Assembly: GCA_026008535.1 (NCBI GenBank)
Contig: BRKX01000011.1
Span: 16,748,001 to 16,812,000, forward strand
Source: Perilla frutescens
Taxonomy: Eukaryota > Streptophyta > Magnoliopsida > Lamiales > Lamiaceae
DNA length: 64,000 nt
Direction of reading: 5' to 3'
Shown here: positions 45,561 to 57,952 of the stretch, piece after piece
How positions within the stretch are numbered: position 1 is the stretch's first letter
How the letters are laid out: every line of letters begins with the position of its first letter
Notes under the pieces: model-generated
The model's database searches: none
What the model was told of the DNA's origin: nothing
The model's input: the letters and a program-made list of their open reading frames with translations, nothing else
Translations under genes and position numbers: made by a program

Positions 45561-46284
45561 TTATTTATATATTATAGATGAAAAGGAAATATATGATCGA
45601 TTTGTTTCTCCTTTTCAGACTAGGAAAGGAAATATATCTGGAATGCTTAGGTATATAAAACGGAAAAGTGGATAGGGATTTTTTCACCCAAATAAATTAG
45701 AGAAATTTATTCCAAATAAACGATTTCTTGTCAATAATATGTATCGAATTAAATATTTATAAATACATGATATTTTTTCTCTAATTTTTTTGCCACCGAT
45801 TCAGATATGATTTTGGTTGAAAAACGTATATGATGTTAAATTTGATTAGTTTTTAAGTAGTTTATGTATATATTTTATTGACAATAATATTAATTAGTTT
45901 GAGAAAAATATTTATGAAAAAAAGTTTGATATATGAATGATAGTTTACCATAATTAATATAACACAAGGCTTCAGCCACTTTCTCTAATGGTGGTCTCGA
46001 TTCTTCTTTATACATTCTTGTGTTATGGCAAAAAAAAAAAAAATTAAATAAAATAAGACTCAAATCCATATTATCAAAAGTCATACAATTCATATTCTTA
46101 ACACAATTAATCTCGGAACTAGCAATGCATATTTACCTACTATTATATCAGAAACTGAATGAATTGATTAAAAGATCATAAATGAGAGATGAACCTCTCT
46201 CTCTATATATATATATGCTGCCACTCAAAAATACCAAAGAACAACAATACCACAATCGAGTGACATATAATAATAATATGGTAA

Positions 46285-47328
46285 TTAATTTGATTTGTTG
46301 CTAACTACCAGAGCCAAACAAAATTTATGATCTTGCTTGCGATAGCCCCATCCTTGAACTGAATCTCCTTTCTGCAATCCGTTCGCCGTAACAAGCTTTA
46401 TCCATTGATGAATTAGAACAATGGCACGTGAAGCCGCCCACATTTTCAAGTGCAGATCGTATTCAACACCATGTGTATTATCTGTAGTTGCAACACTCAA
46501 AAAATCGTCTTTATTGATTCCAACCTTCCCTCTCTCTTCTTCTGTGAGAGCAGCCATGAGTTGTTCGCCATCACTTTTTGTTATCAGCAATCGATTCTGA
46601 CTACCCAAAACATCCGACAACTCAAGTTTCTTTTCAAACAATAGAATTGGGTGCTGATGTTCCATTATACCTTCTAGAATTCTGCGATGAAACGTCGGTG
46701 GTGGAGGCTGTGTTGCAGGAGTAGGAGCTTCTTGAATGATCAAATTAGCTTTTATTAACTTTCTTTTTTTTGAAGTGTTTTCAGTTGTCGTGTTCTCATC
46801 AATAGAAATAGAGTTTCTTGATCTTCTTCTTGACGACGTCGTCTCAATCTCATCGATTGATATTGTATCTTGAATTTCACATGAATTAGTAGTTGACGAG
46901 TTAGCATCAAGAGCATCATCACAGTGATGATCATCAACGGTTATGTTGACTCCAAACAACTTGATTGTTTTTTTTGTTGGATTATTGTTGAATTCCGCCT
47001 TTTTAACTTGAATTTCACGTGAAGAAGTAGCATCATTGTTAACATTGGAATGATGATCATCAATGGGGATGTTAACTCCAAACAGCCTGATTGTTTTTTT
47101 TGTTCGATTATTGTGGATTAATTCCAATGATTCACCATCATCACCATTTCTCCTAATTTTCTCATGGGATTTGATTATCTGAGGAAAGACGATGACTTCT
47201 TTGGGCGCAGCTGACGACGGAAATACGTACCTGTACCGTGGGCCTTTCTTTCCCTTGTCGAAGAAATCGTATTCTCTAACGAACCTCAGACGAGTTGAAT
47301 TCGACTTTTCACCATCTGCATCATCCAT
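46285..47328 (-). CDS. B3/DUF313-like protein, copy B, full length (347 aa)
   Basis: This is the most complete member of the local B3-like family. It is intronless with an ATG at 47328. The N-terminus has RLRFVREYDFFDKG and VIVFPQIIKS. Residues ~65-120 contain two repeats of (T)KKTIRLFGVNIPIDDHH / TKKTIKLFGVNITVDDHH, an LFGVN motif resembling a repressor-type R/KLFGV sequence found in other B3 factors. Lys/Arg clusters near residues 170-195 suggest nuclear import. The C-terminal ~130 residues form the B3-like domain: RRILEG, ILLFEKKLELSDVLGSQNRLLI, LTEEER, YDLHLKMW, HQWIKLVTANGLQKGDSVQGWGY, FCLALVV. This order matches the DUF313/B3 family. DNA binding is inferred from family, not shown. Confidence 0.83.
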   Translation of the reverse strand: MDDADGEKSNSTRLRFVREYDFFDKGKKGPRYRYVFPSSAAPKEVIVFPQIIKSHEKIRRNGDDGESLELIHNNRTKKTIRLFGVNIPIDDHHSNVNNDATSSREIQVKKAEFNNNPTKKTIKLFGVNITVDDHHCDDALDANSSTTNSCEIQDTISIDEIETTSSRRRSRNSISIDENTTTENTSKKRKLIKANLIIQEAPTPATQPPPPTFHRRILEGIMEHQHPILLFEKKLELSDVLGSQNRLLITKSDGEQLMAALTEEERGKVGINKDDFLSVATTDNTHGVEYDLHLKMWAASRAIVLIHQWIKLVTANGLQKGDSVQGWGYRKQDHKFCLALVVSNKSN

Positions 47329-48509
47329 CTTCTCTTTCTTTCTTCTTCTTCTTGTACGTGATTAGAGATTTTGTATGTATTGTGCGATCGAAAAAGTGAT
47401 AGCAAGAGCACATATATATAGAGAGAGGAGTGACCGATTTCTGTTTCCTTTTCAAACTAGGAAAGGAAATATATCTGTAATGCCTCAAGCGCAAGGTATT
47501 TCTGTTTCCTTTTCAATGGTACTTGAAAAAAAAATACATATATGAACAACTCCAACATTTTTTATTATATGTAGAAGATAATTATTATTTATTTATATAT
47601 TATAGATGTAAAGGAAATATATGATCGATTTGTTTCTCCTTTTCAGACTAGGAAAGGAAATATATCTGGAATGCTTAGGTATATACAACAGAAAAGTGGA
47701 TAGGGAATTTTTTACCCAAATAAATTAGAGAAATTTATTCCAAAATAAACGATTTCTTGTCAATAATATGTACCGAAATTATTATTTATAAATACATGAC
47801 GTTTTTTCTCTAATTTTTTGCCACCTTTTCAGATATGATTTTGGTCGAGAAATATATATGATGTTAAATTTTATTAGTTTTTATGTAGTTTATGTATATA
47901 TTTTAGTGACAATAATATTAGTTTGAGAAAATATTTATGAAAAAAAGTTTGATATATAAACGATAGTTTACCATAACATAACACAAGTCTTCAGCCACTT
48001 TCTCTCTACATATTCACATATTATATTAAAATATAAATGTTATTTTTATAGCCTACACTACTTGAAATCATAATGAAAGAGAGAAAATTAGAAAAGTACA
48101 GTCACCACCAACACGTTTTATCCTTTAATTTTATTTATATTTAATTCACTGAATGAATACCATTTTATTTTGTGTTCAACTTTAATAATTAATTGATTAA
48201 TTATATGAATTTATTTAATTTTACTTGTTCTTATTCTTTCTTAATTTTAGAAATATAAAAACACGCCCGTGCATTTTCTTAATTATATATTAATAAATTT
48301 CAGTAGATATTGCAAGCTATTGGGACAACAATTTTTAGGGTATATAAGATAACTAAATAGAAATGGTCTGGTCTCGTGTGCATAATATGCACTATCACAG
48401 GGGCGCATGGCCTCAAGTGCGACACGTGATGGCCACGCGCCTCTCTCTTCTTTCTTTCTATTCTTCTTCTTCTTCTTTTGGATTGATTAATGTTCCCCTT
48501 TTGCTGATT

Positions 48510-48523
48510 CCCCCCCCCCCCCC
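48510..48523. repeat. Poly-C tract, 14 bases
   Basis: Fourteen consecutive C residues stand out in an AT-rich window. They follow a (TTC)n stretch and precede the repeats at 48586-49000. Confidence 0.9.
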
Positions 48524-48585
48524 AAAATGTAGATCCCTTACATTAAGATGGCTTATCTTAAAATTTTTATCCAACGGTTGGTGCA

Positions 48586-49080
48586 GTGCTCACTCGATGC
48601 TAACGTGTGGGCTCAAGTACTGCACTCGTTAAGTAAATTTCTTGAAATAAATATATACTCTGAAATGAAATTAGTAAATCCTAAAATAAAAATTAATTAA
48701 TTTAATTTTTTTGATTTGGCGACTCACGCAGTGCACTCGCCCGCACATTACTTGCACACGCATTACTCGCTTGATACTAATGTGTGGTCTCATGCACTCC
48801 GCTCGATAATTAAATTTTTCGAAATAAATATATACCCTAAAATGAAATTATTGAACCCTAAAATTAAATTGAATGAATTTTATTTTTTTTAATCCGGTGG
48901 CATGCTCTGCGCTCCATAATAATTTTTTTCAATTTAAATATAACCATGTATTGAGATTAATAAACCTTAAAAAAAATATAAACCCTAAAAATACAAAATC
49001 AAATCTAATAAATCTAAAAAATTCCTAAAAAAATCATGAATCCTCAAAAAAAAATTATAATTTGAACTAAATAAACTTCT
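48586..49080. repeat. ~177-bp tandem repeat plus A-rich tail
   Basis: GAAATAAATATATACTCTGAAATGAAATTAGTAAATCC (from 48644) recurs as GAAATAAATATATACCCTAAAATGAAATTATTGAACCC (from 48821), a period of about 177. Each copy is preceded by a GTGTGGGCTCAAGTACTGCACTCG-like block. A decayed third copy begins near 48900. The trailing ACCCTAAAAATACAAA sequence is shared with 14880-15200. Confidence 0.75.
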
Positions 49081-50063
49081 ATAAGATAACTAGCAGTCCC
49101 ATTACTTTTTAAGGATACAAATGATACTTTTGAAATTTTGAGTGATACTTTTTAGTATTAAAGATTGATACTAGCTAATTTTAACGTTTCCTTTTTTTTT
49201 TCTTTCTGATAATACCCCTAAATCCATTAATTAAATTGATTTGAACATTTGGTTACGACAAAAATTAATTGTCTGCATCTTGTTGATAATATGAGATTTG
49301 AAATGATCTATCATCACATAATCTTCTTCCATAATATTTTCACAATATCCATTTTTCGCATGTAGCAATTTTTTACTGACAAACAAATAGCTTATAACAA
49401 TTGTGTGTGTGTGTGTGTGTCTATATATGATTAATCCTACCTGCAAGTACAAATGTATTAAAGGAGAAAGGGATGAAAGTAACATCTGTATCATCTCAAC
49501 TACGATCCACCATAATTCTATGAATTCTAATGTTTTCTGCCAACAACATTCCCCTCTTCTTGTTACTTATAATTTGTCAATGCATCTTGGCAAAAAGAAC
49601 CTAGCTCAATGTATAAACATTTCCACAAATAGATGTAAATACTCAACTAGGCTTCCACATTTCTTCTTTCACCATGCAGCTGCAGGTTGTGTTAGGCTTA
49701 ATTAGTTAGCACAACTAAACAATATAATATTCAACGCATCTCACAAGATGAAAAAAAAAAAAAAAAAAACTCATTTAGTTTCAGAAAAACACCAACATGT
49801 TATGTATTCATTACAATAAAATTAAATTTCAGCTCATATCAAGACATCTCAAAGATGATTTTTTTTTTTATAGATTTAAAAAGTCAAAAGTTGGCCTTTA
49901 AAACATTTTATTAACAGGGTAAACATCTGTAAATCCAGTAACTACCATCAATGCACTAAGCAAAAAAGGGGGAAAACAAAAGGAAAACAGTGAGGTTTGT
50001 TGATATAGAAATGTATTGAAGACTATAATTTTCCAGAAGTAGCATGAATATATCTTCACCCCA
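49081..50063. other. Interval without a recognisable gene
   Basis: AT-rich sequence with a (GT)n stretch at about 49402-49420 and poly-A runs near 49750. The 100-codon ORF around 49403-49705 has no recognisable domain and begins within the GT repeat. The final ~100 bases likely form the 3' UTR of the B3-like gene that follows on the minus strand. Confidence 0.45.
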
Positions 50064-50750
50064 TTAATCCATTGCTACTGTTGCTGCTTCTGCTACCTTT
50101 TCAAGATTTGATTGAATGATAAAAATGAGTGCCAACCGGAATTCATTGACAAGACAATATCCCCAGGCCTCAACCATATCACCTTCCTGCAATCTGTTTG
50201 CAGTAACGAGCTTGTTCCATTCATGTCCAAGAACACACACACCATCGCTGCCTACTTGCATTTCGTAATCAATACCCTTTGGATCTTTGGTGACAACCCT
50301 AAGTGAAGCAGCTTTGTTCATCATGATCCTATTGTACAACTTTTCTCTCTCTTCTCGTGTCAAACCACACAACAGTTGGCTGTAAGTTGAGAGGTATAAT
50401 CGGTTGAAACAACACCTAACATCCTCTAAATCCAACTTCTTTTTGAACAAGAAAAAAGGTGGTTGTTGGATCTTCAAGTATTCTTCTGTGAAACAGTGGA
50501 GGAGGGTTTTTCTCACTTGAAATTACGTTCTCTCTCTTCTCTCTTCTCTCGCCATCATCATTAGCTTTTGATTCTTGAATAACGCGGAAATTATCATTTG
50601 ATGAATCCACTTCAACATTAACCCCAAACAACCTCATTTTTCTTGAATTATTCTGAACAGGAGGAACCTCATCTGCAACTTCTTCTTTCCTTTTCTGATC
50701 TTCAACCTCATCAATCTTGGCAATCTTTGAATCTTGATCTCTACTTATAG
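50064..50750 (-). pseudogene. B3/DUF313-like gene, frameshifted, N-terminus missing
   Basis: The upstream half reads from about 50750, with an ATG at 50637, as MRLFGVNVEVDSS and on to PPPLFHRRILE. This matches the LFGVN motif and FHRRILEG of copy B. Near 50470 the homology jumps to another frame, which encodes PPFFLFKKKLDLEDVRCCFNRL, LTREEREKL, YEMQV, HEWNKLVTANRLQEGDMVEAWGY, FRLALIF, a complete B3-like domain. No ATG starts the second frame near its beginning. The REYDF-type N-terminus of copies A-C is absent. Either a genuine frameshift makes this a pseudogene or there is a sequencing error at the junction. The B3 domain itself is well preserved. Confidence 0.75.
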
Positions 50751-51388
50751 TTGATAGTTGATATGGTTAATTATATTAATTAAGTGTATATGAATGTGTG
50801 ATTAAGGCCTAAGGGGGCTTTGCCTTTTGATTGTTGCAGGTTGGGGAATGAACCGTTAATTAATTTGAATATCTAATAACTAATTATAGACTTCTATTTC
50901 CTTTTGAAAGGTACCGCGCTTTCATTATAATTTAGTAATTTGCAATTTGTTATATGTGAAATCATATTAAGTGTAGGAATTTTTAATTTATAAATTAATA
51001 ACATCGTGCATGTCAACATTTTTCCAATCAACAGACAACAAATGAAACCAATATATTGATTCTTCAATTTGTGCAGAACTCTAGAGGCCTGTAATTTTTT
51101 CCTTCTTAAGCAGATGGTTTAAATGAATTCCCAAGAATCCATTTTTCGTTAGCATTATGTAATAAGAAATTCGAGGAAGGAAAATCTTAGACATAATTAC
51201 TGAAACATACATGTTGTGCCTTATTTCATTTTATGGAGTTATAATTCTTTGTTTGAGCTGTAGAAATTTATACCCAATATGCATTATTTTTTATTTTTTT
51301 ATTTTTTTTCCTTTATTAATAAATTTACTCATATAATTTGTAATCATTATATATAGTTAATAGTGATTTAAGTTCATTACTCATATTT
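50751..51388. other. Interval without a recognisable gene
   Basis: It should hold the N-terminal part or promoter of the frameshifted B3-like gene, but neither the REYDF block nor the shared leader of copies A-C is present. The sequence is otherwise AT-rich and featureless. Confidence 0.5.
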
Positions 51389-52973
51389 TATTTCAAAGAG
51401 TTTTTTTTTTTTAGAAAATTTCGATTTTGGTCCCATAGGACATGGGTTATTCCGATTTTGGTCCCATCCCTATATATCAATTTTGGTCTCAAATCGATTG
51501 AATTATCAATTTTGATCCCGCTGTAATGTTTTCCATTAAAAAAATTATCGATTTTGGTCCCAAACAGAAAAATAGTATAATTTTTTTTTGCAATTCAATT
51601 GGAGGCAAAATTGAACTGATTTGGTAGAAATTTAACCTGATTTTATTCCAAATTTCCCACAAACATGCATCTAAATATATATACTCACCAATTCATCAAA
51701 TTACAACTACTAAATCAAAAGAAAGCCAAATTTTTTTTATTTAGTTTAATTTTCTGTCAAGCTCGATTTCGATCAAGATGATACTTGGCTCGACTCGGCT
51801 CGTCTACACCCCTAAAGGCAGGGAAATTTTTTATTTAGTTTAATTTTACAAATATTGTTTATGAGCGTTCCCCACATCTAATTAGAGTTTATAATTATTT
51901 TTAATATTTAATTTTAATTTTTAATTAATAATTCATTATTATGGTTGATTATTTCATAATTAAAAATTATCATGTAAAATAAATAAAAATATTAAAAATG
52001 TTTATATTTGAATTAATTAGTAATTGAAAAATAAAAATATATATATAATAATAATAAATAGTATATAATATTAAAAAATTATAAAATAAAACAAATTTTA
52101 AAATGGAAAATAAATACAAAATTAATAGTATTTAAAAGATTAATTTCAAATTCTTAAATAAGTAGAAATTGAGAATTTTAAAATTCAAAATATCAAAAAA
52201 CAATATAAAATATTGATAAAATTAAAATATCAAATAAATTCGAAATAATATAATAAACAAACAAAATTAAAAAAAATTTGATTTCAAATTCGTAATTAAG
52301 CATTAATTGAAAAATAAAAAATATTAGAAAAAATTTAAAAAACAAAAAAATCAAAAAGATCAAAATTAATTTAGATACGAATTAATTTTGCAACTAATCC
52401 ATCGCTAAGATTTAAACAAAAATGTTTAGCAACACACTTTTCAATCTGTCGTTATTGAGTCATTAACATAAAAAATTAAAATTAAAATTAAAATACGACG
52501 TGTGTTTTTTGTTAAGTTTGAGACAAAAAATCCATCATTAAATATCTTAATCTTAATCCGTTGTTAATGTGTCGGTATTTTAACAACGAAATATAATCCG
52601 TTGTTAAATCGCGTTTTTGTTGTAGTGTTTTTTTAAATAACCCAATTTAAAAAAAATTAATAAAAAGTACCCCTTTTTTATAAATCTAACATTTGATCAT
52701 TTTTTCGGCTCAAAAATCGTTCATATCTAATTGCATTTTAGGATTTCTATTTCACTGAAAATTTCAATTTTGGTCCCATAGTATCGATATGGTCCCAAAA
52801 CTGACGACCGTTACCCCATTTTTTCCGTCTAAATTGTGAGACCAAAATTGATAATCCAGGTCCTACGGGACCAGATTTAATAATAATTTCTGAAATAAGA
52901 CTAAAAGTGATAGGGATGGGACCAAAATCGGACTAACTCATGTCCTATGGGACCAAAATCGAAATTATCTCAA
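51389..52973. mobile_element. Mutator-like element region with internal CACTA end
   Basis: The left end contains AATTTCGATTTTGGTCCCATAGGACATG (51413 on). The right end carries its inverted counterpart CATGTCCTATGGGACCAAAATCGAAATT (to 52968). The terminal sequence is closely related to that of the element at 42544-44095. The interior holds a CACTA right terminus (CGCGTTTTTGTTGTAGTG ending at 52627) with subterminal AACGACGGA-like repeats, and a hAT-like end (CTACACCCCTAA near 51810). The flanking duplication is unclear. It may be two overlapping small elements, since a second left-type terminus occurs at 52751. Confidence 0.55.
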
Positions 52974-54770
52974 TTTTTTTATATAATTTATAAAATCATA
53001 ATTTACTTATATCTCATTTCCTTTTTATTTTATCAATTTTTTATTTTCACTTTTAATTTGTTATGATGTTAGTTAATTAGTGATTGAGTTTATTGTGTTA
53101 GTTAATTATTGATTTAGTTTATTATTTTTCATGTAAATTGCTAATAGCGATTTAGTTACTTTTTATTATAAACACTTTCTTGTTATGTTAGTTTTAATTT
53201 GTTATCACGTTAGTTCATTACTTTAGTGATTTAGTTTATTATTTTTCATTGCTCATTTTAAAAGTAAGTATATATTTATTTTACAAACTATTAAATTGAA
53301 TACAAATTTCAAAGTGTTTATATCTTATTTATAATATAAAATAAATTGTAATACCCCGTAAAATAATTATTGATTAATTTCAGTTAATTGTTGAAATTAC
53401 TATTTAGTATATTAATTTCCAGTCAGATTAGGGTCGAAAGTATCCGTTAAGTTTCATGGAATTCAAGATCAATTAATTCCCATAGGTGAATCAATTATTT
53501 CAGTTTGGGTTTAATCATCTTTTAGTTATAGAAAGCCGGAATTGTAATTTTAGATAAATTCAATTCCTATTCTTTAAATTTGCGGTGTGTATTTATCGTG
53601 AATTAGATATTCTGATAAATATTTTTAGGACTAGGAGAATCAGATATTCTCCAGTCATTAGTGTTTAAATTCAGATAATTTAAACAGAGTGAATTAAAAT
53701 CCGAGAGAACTAGATATTCTCTAGTTCGGATGTTTTAATTGTTGAGGATTTAAAACCAGTATTTTAAAGCAGTTTTTTAAAAATTAATAACTTCAAATAA
53801 CTATTATTTTAAAGTAAGTGAATTATTTTGGCAATGTCGGTTTAGTTCGGGATTTTTCCGAAGACGGAAAATATCACGATAGTCGAACGATCGGGTAGTT
53901 TATTTTGGTCAACCAAGGCATGGCCTCCCTCACCTCACCCATGCCTTTCCCCTTACCTTTCCCCCTCACCTCCCCATACTTTACGTCACTTTTAAAAAAA
54001 AAAAGAAAAAGAAATAGCAAGTTAGATATGTAATGGATTACATATAGAGATTGAGAGAGAGAGCTAGAGTGTTCGGTCTTCATCATCTTCTCCATTTCAT
54101 CATCTTCCATTCATTGTCTTTTGATGCAAACTAGAGAGAGAGAGAGAGAGGAGGAAAACAACACCCAACTTCTTCTACTTCATCTCCATTTCATCTTTTC
54201 ATCTCCATTCCTCACGAACTATCGAAAGAAAGAGAAAGATCAACTCTAGCACCACACCATCTTCTTCTTCCATCTTCTTTAAGAGAGAGGGAGAGAGAGA
54301 GAGAGTGAGAGAGAAGCAAGAGGTTGTAGCCATTGTTTAGGAGAACTCCATCTCGTTGCAACCGCTCCTCACTGTTTCGTTTCCAGCGTCGTCGTCGGAA
54401 GCTTCATTTCGTCGTTCTATCTCCTTCAAGCTTCTTTCAACTCTTCTCCATTGTTGTCATTTGAAAGATATTTCGAAAACCATGAGTTATATATATGTAT
54501 AGGTTTGGTGTTGTGTTGGGAAATTATGTCTTGTGTTTTTGAAGCATGTCAAATGGTGGAAATTAGTTGATTGTGTTGCAAAGCTTGTTGAGATGTTTAT
54601 AGAGCATGTTGTTGTGTCTTTGGTGTTCAAAGCATGTTATATGATTATGAGTTGATTAATGCATAAAGGCATGTTTGGGGTGAGGATTGGTGTGTTAAAT
54701 TGCATGTTTTCGAAGATATAGGAAGGTTTGTGATGTTTTGTTTAAGTTCGCGCATTCGCGCGCGCGGGTC

Positions 54771-55335
54771 GGCAGTTTTGTCACACTTCGGTAAAACGAG
54801 CATAACTCCCTCGTTAGATGTCGTATTGAGTCACCGTAAATTTTTCCGGAAACTAGACTTAAGTGGCTTTCCAATGGTATAGGTCTCATTCTCTAATTCG
54901 TTCTGAGTAAATTATGAAAAATCGGCAAAGTTGGGTCATGTTTCGGTTTTCATGAAGTCATGGCAGTTCTGCCACCTTTTAGTAAAACGGGTATATCCGT
55001 TTCATTTGTTATCATATTAAGCCACTGTAAATTTGTAAAAATTATAGGCTTCCATGGCTTTCTAATGGTATATATCTCAGTCCGTAACTCTTCCTGAATC
55101 GATCGTGAAAAATCTTCAAAGTCAGGTCACGAGTTTGTTTTTGGAAATTCTGGCAGATCTGCCACCTTCTAGTAAAACGGTCATAACTTTTTCGTTAGTT
55201 ATCGTCTTGAGTAACCGTAAATTTAGCCGTAAACTAGACTTCCGTGGCTTTCCAACGGTGTATGGCTTGTCCCCTGCATCCTAGCGAGTCAAAACAGAAA
55301 ATTCTGCAAAGTTTATCGTTGTGCAGAATGTTGTT
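54771..55335 (+). repeat. Three ~190-bp repeats inside LTR-II
   Basis: Units begin GGCAGTTTTGTCACACTTCG (54771), GGCAGTTCTGCCACCTTTTA (54962) and GGCAGATCTGCCACCTTCTA (55152), periods of 191 and 190. Each contains a GTAAAACGG...ATAAC...TCGTTAG block, a GGCTTTCCAATGGTATA-like block and TCGTGAAAAATC. Copies have diverged substantially. LTR-I has only one full copy plus part of another on the minus strand at 30290-30530. Confidence 0.85.
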
Positions 55336-55899
55336 CAATCTAAGCTTAATGTTGATCTTGTTTTTAGAATCAACTTGCGATGGATGTTGAGGTATTTTTG
55401 ACAACTTAAATGATGTTGATGTATGTCTTTAGACGGTTAAAAACTAGGGTCGAGATTAACCCTTAAGCAAAAGAAAATTTAGAACGGATACTAAACCCTA
55501 ATAGGCCTTCAATTTCATGTTGAGTCCAAACAACGTATTTGGTTCAACGTACTCAAAATTTATGTTAACTCTATGAAGGCGAGCTGTCCAGTGCAAGATA
55601 AAGTACGAGGAGGAACTTTTACTGCAGTTCAAGTGTTAAAATCTCGGTGAAAGGTGGGCTTTCTTTTCAACGGACTCTTAGTCCAAGTAATGATTTGAGT
55701 TTTTGCTCACCTAAAGTTATTTATTTCTGATGCAAATAAATTATTGTCATGCTTAAAATGTTTTGTTTTGTATGATATCCTTATCTGTATTTAGTTAGCT
55801 TGCAAGGGGCTTTCTAACTCGTAAATCGATCGAGCCTCGTGCTAACTTAGCGTGTTAACCGAGGTTAGTGTACACTTGAGTCGGTGATATTAGGAAGAG

Positions 55900-56080
55900 G
55901 GAAAGGCTAAGCGGAGCTATTCCTGACTAAGACATCGACGATGCTAAATGTGCGTGGAAAAGGCTGAGCGGAGCTATTCTTTGGCATTTAGTTATGTTAA
56001 GCGTTTGAGGGAAAAGGCTGAGCGGAGCTATTCCCCGACGTTCGTGGAAAAGGCTGAGCGGAGCTATTCCTCGACTTTCA
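55900..56080 (+). repeat. GGAAAAGGCTGAGCGGAGCTATTC minisatellite in LTR-II
   Basis: Four copies of a 20-24-base core (GGCTGAGCGGAGCTATTCC and close variants) occur at irregular spacings of 32-60 bases, about 150 bases before the TACTCAGCCC dyad. LTR-I has a different minisatellite (CACCAGTAAACCCTGAAGTG) at the equivalent place. Confidence 0.88.
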
Positions 56081-56324
56081 GTGGGGTATGGATGATCATA
56101 CAACAGAAAAGAACGCTCAATGACATAAAATGATTTAGTAAAACATAGGACCTTTTTAGATAAAACCCCTGTGTGTTTACTCAGATGCATGACAAGAAAA
56201 TGAGTTTCAGCTCAAAAATATTTTTGGCAATGTGTTCACTGAGTACCCTTGTACTCAGCCCTGCATGTTTGTTTTATTACACTTCAAATTGGTATGTGTA
56301 AATATTAATTATATCTATGTCTGA

Positions 56325-56371
<47 letters not shown>

Positions 56372-56373
<2 letters not shown>

Positions 56374-57921
56374 CATACAGGGTATGGTTAAAATGAAAAC
56401 CGCCCTCCATGTATAAACTAGGAACCATTTATAACCATCCATCTCATTAATATGAATAGTCAAGATTGAATCTTTAATTTAAGGGTCTAGTTTCAAATTC
56501 CCCATCTCTTCAAATCCTATTAGATTTAATAGGGTTAAAAAAGTAAAAAAAAAAATAAAAAATGCCATAATCCGCGTCCCTTAAATGTAGTAAAAATAAT
56601 ATTAGTGAATCTCTTAGTTGATTTAATTTGTTAACCCCGCATCTTCCATCAAAAGCCCCATCTTCAACTACAATTTCAACAAAATCCACGATGAATTTGT
56701 TATATTAATATGAAATAAAATAATAATTATTTGGTGTATTATTAGCAATATTTTATTAATCAGATTAGCATGTTATTATAAGGAAATTGGCAATTTGTTA
56801 TATTAATATTAGCAAGCAATGAAGCAAGATTATTACATAACTGAAGATTTAATTGTATAGTATGCATGTCATTCGAAGCGTATTAACAATTTAATACATT
56901 GATATTATCAAGAATATTTGCAAGCAGATATTAGCTAGATATGTTGAAAATTGATTCGTAACATAATGTTAACATGCCAGAAACTAATTGCTAATAAGTT
57001 AAGATCATATTGCTAATATGATAACTGTAATTTGCTAATGGGTTAATAACAAATTGTTAATATATTAATATCATGTTAATATATGATCAACGATTTGCTA
57101 AAGTGTTGACAAAATATTGCTAAAATTTATAAAAAAAAATAGTAGACTATACTTTATAATTTAAAAAAAAATTATTTGTGTTGATATTTAATTAACATTA
57201 TGCATTAGTTTTGTTGATTATTGGGGTTTATTTTGTCCCAATTAGAATTGATATACCAATTATTAGCGAATATCATTTGTATCATATGTTAATATGAAAC
57301 CAATTATTAGCTAATATTATATGTTAATACGAAGTTTCATAATGTTAATTTTTTTTTTGTAATACCAAAATATAATCAATAAGCTTTATAAAACATATTA
57401 GTACTTTGCTCAGTAATTATTGCTAACATACTATATATTTATTGCTAAGACGTACTAATACGCTCAAACACACAATTAATTACATGTAGTAGTATTCGCA
57501 AACGAACTTTGCTAATATTATACCAATAATTAACTAATTTTATTTACAAAATATGCTAATATAATGTTTCTTACTGTATTACAATTGAGTTTTTTAAACA
57601 CGTTTTTTACCTTCTGTTCGTTAATTTATTGACATTATTATACAATGTTTCTAAACATATTATGAAATTTAGTTTACTGTCAAATTAATAACCAACATAT
57701 CGAAACAAAATATATGAAATCTAATAAAGATATATCCAAACAAATGAATTCATAAGATCACATTGCTAAATCCACAAACAACGTGCTATCATGAACATGC
57801 ATCGTTGCTAAAATGAACATATCATATGCTAAAATTATATACAAATGTTGCTTTATTGAACATGAAATCAGAAAACAATCTCAATTTCCACTAACGAATG
57901 ACAAACAAGAAAGCATTGCTA

Positions 57922-57952
<31 letters not shown>

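Larger units (their letters stand above)
44310..45900 (-). repeat. Duplicated segment A (inverted copy at 59626-60934)
   Basis: Coding region, leader, promoter and 3' flank match the plus-strand segment at 59626-60934 in reverse complement, apart from indels. Homology ends on the 3' side at ATTAATTACAT, exactly where a CACTA element interrupts the other copy. The 3' flank of A has about 155 bases lacking in the other copy. Confidence 0.9.
53347..56370 (+). mobile_element. LTR of the same family as the solo LTR at 28.8-31.2 kb (LTR-II)
   Basis: It begins TGTAATACCCCGTAAAATAATT, similar to TGTAGTGCCCCGAACC of LTR-I. It shares several blocks with LTR-I in the same order: the repeat containing TAGTAAAACGGTCATAACTTTTTCGTTAG and GTGGCTTTCCAA, and a GAGTACCCTTGTACTCAGCCC dyad near 56242 matching GAGTACATTAGTACTCAACCC. 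An (ATT)n run at 56327-56368 closes the recognisable part, and the element at 56381 follows. The expected 3' terminus (...GTTACA) is not visible, so the LTR appears truncated. No internal retrotransposon genes are present. Confidence 0.7.

Noticed and set aside
55900..56080. CRISPR-like repeat-spacer array
   Set aside because: Only four cores with irregular spacers inside a plant retrotransposon LTR; this is eukaryotic nuclear DNA with no cas genes.
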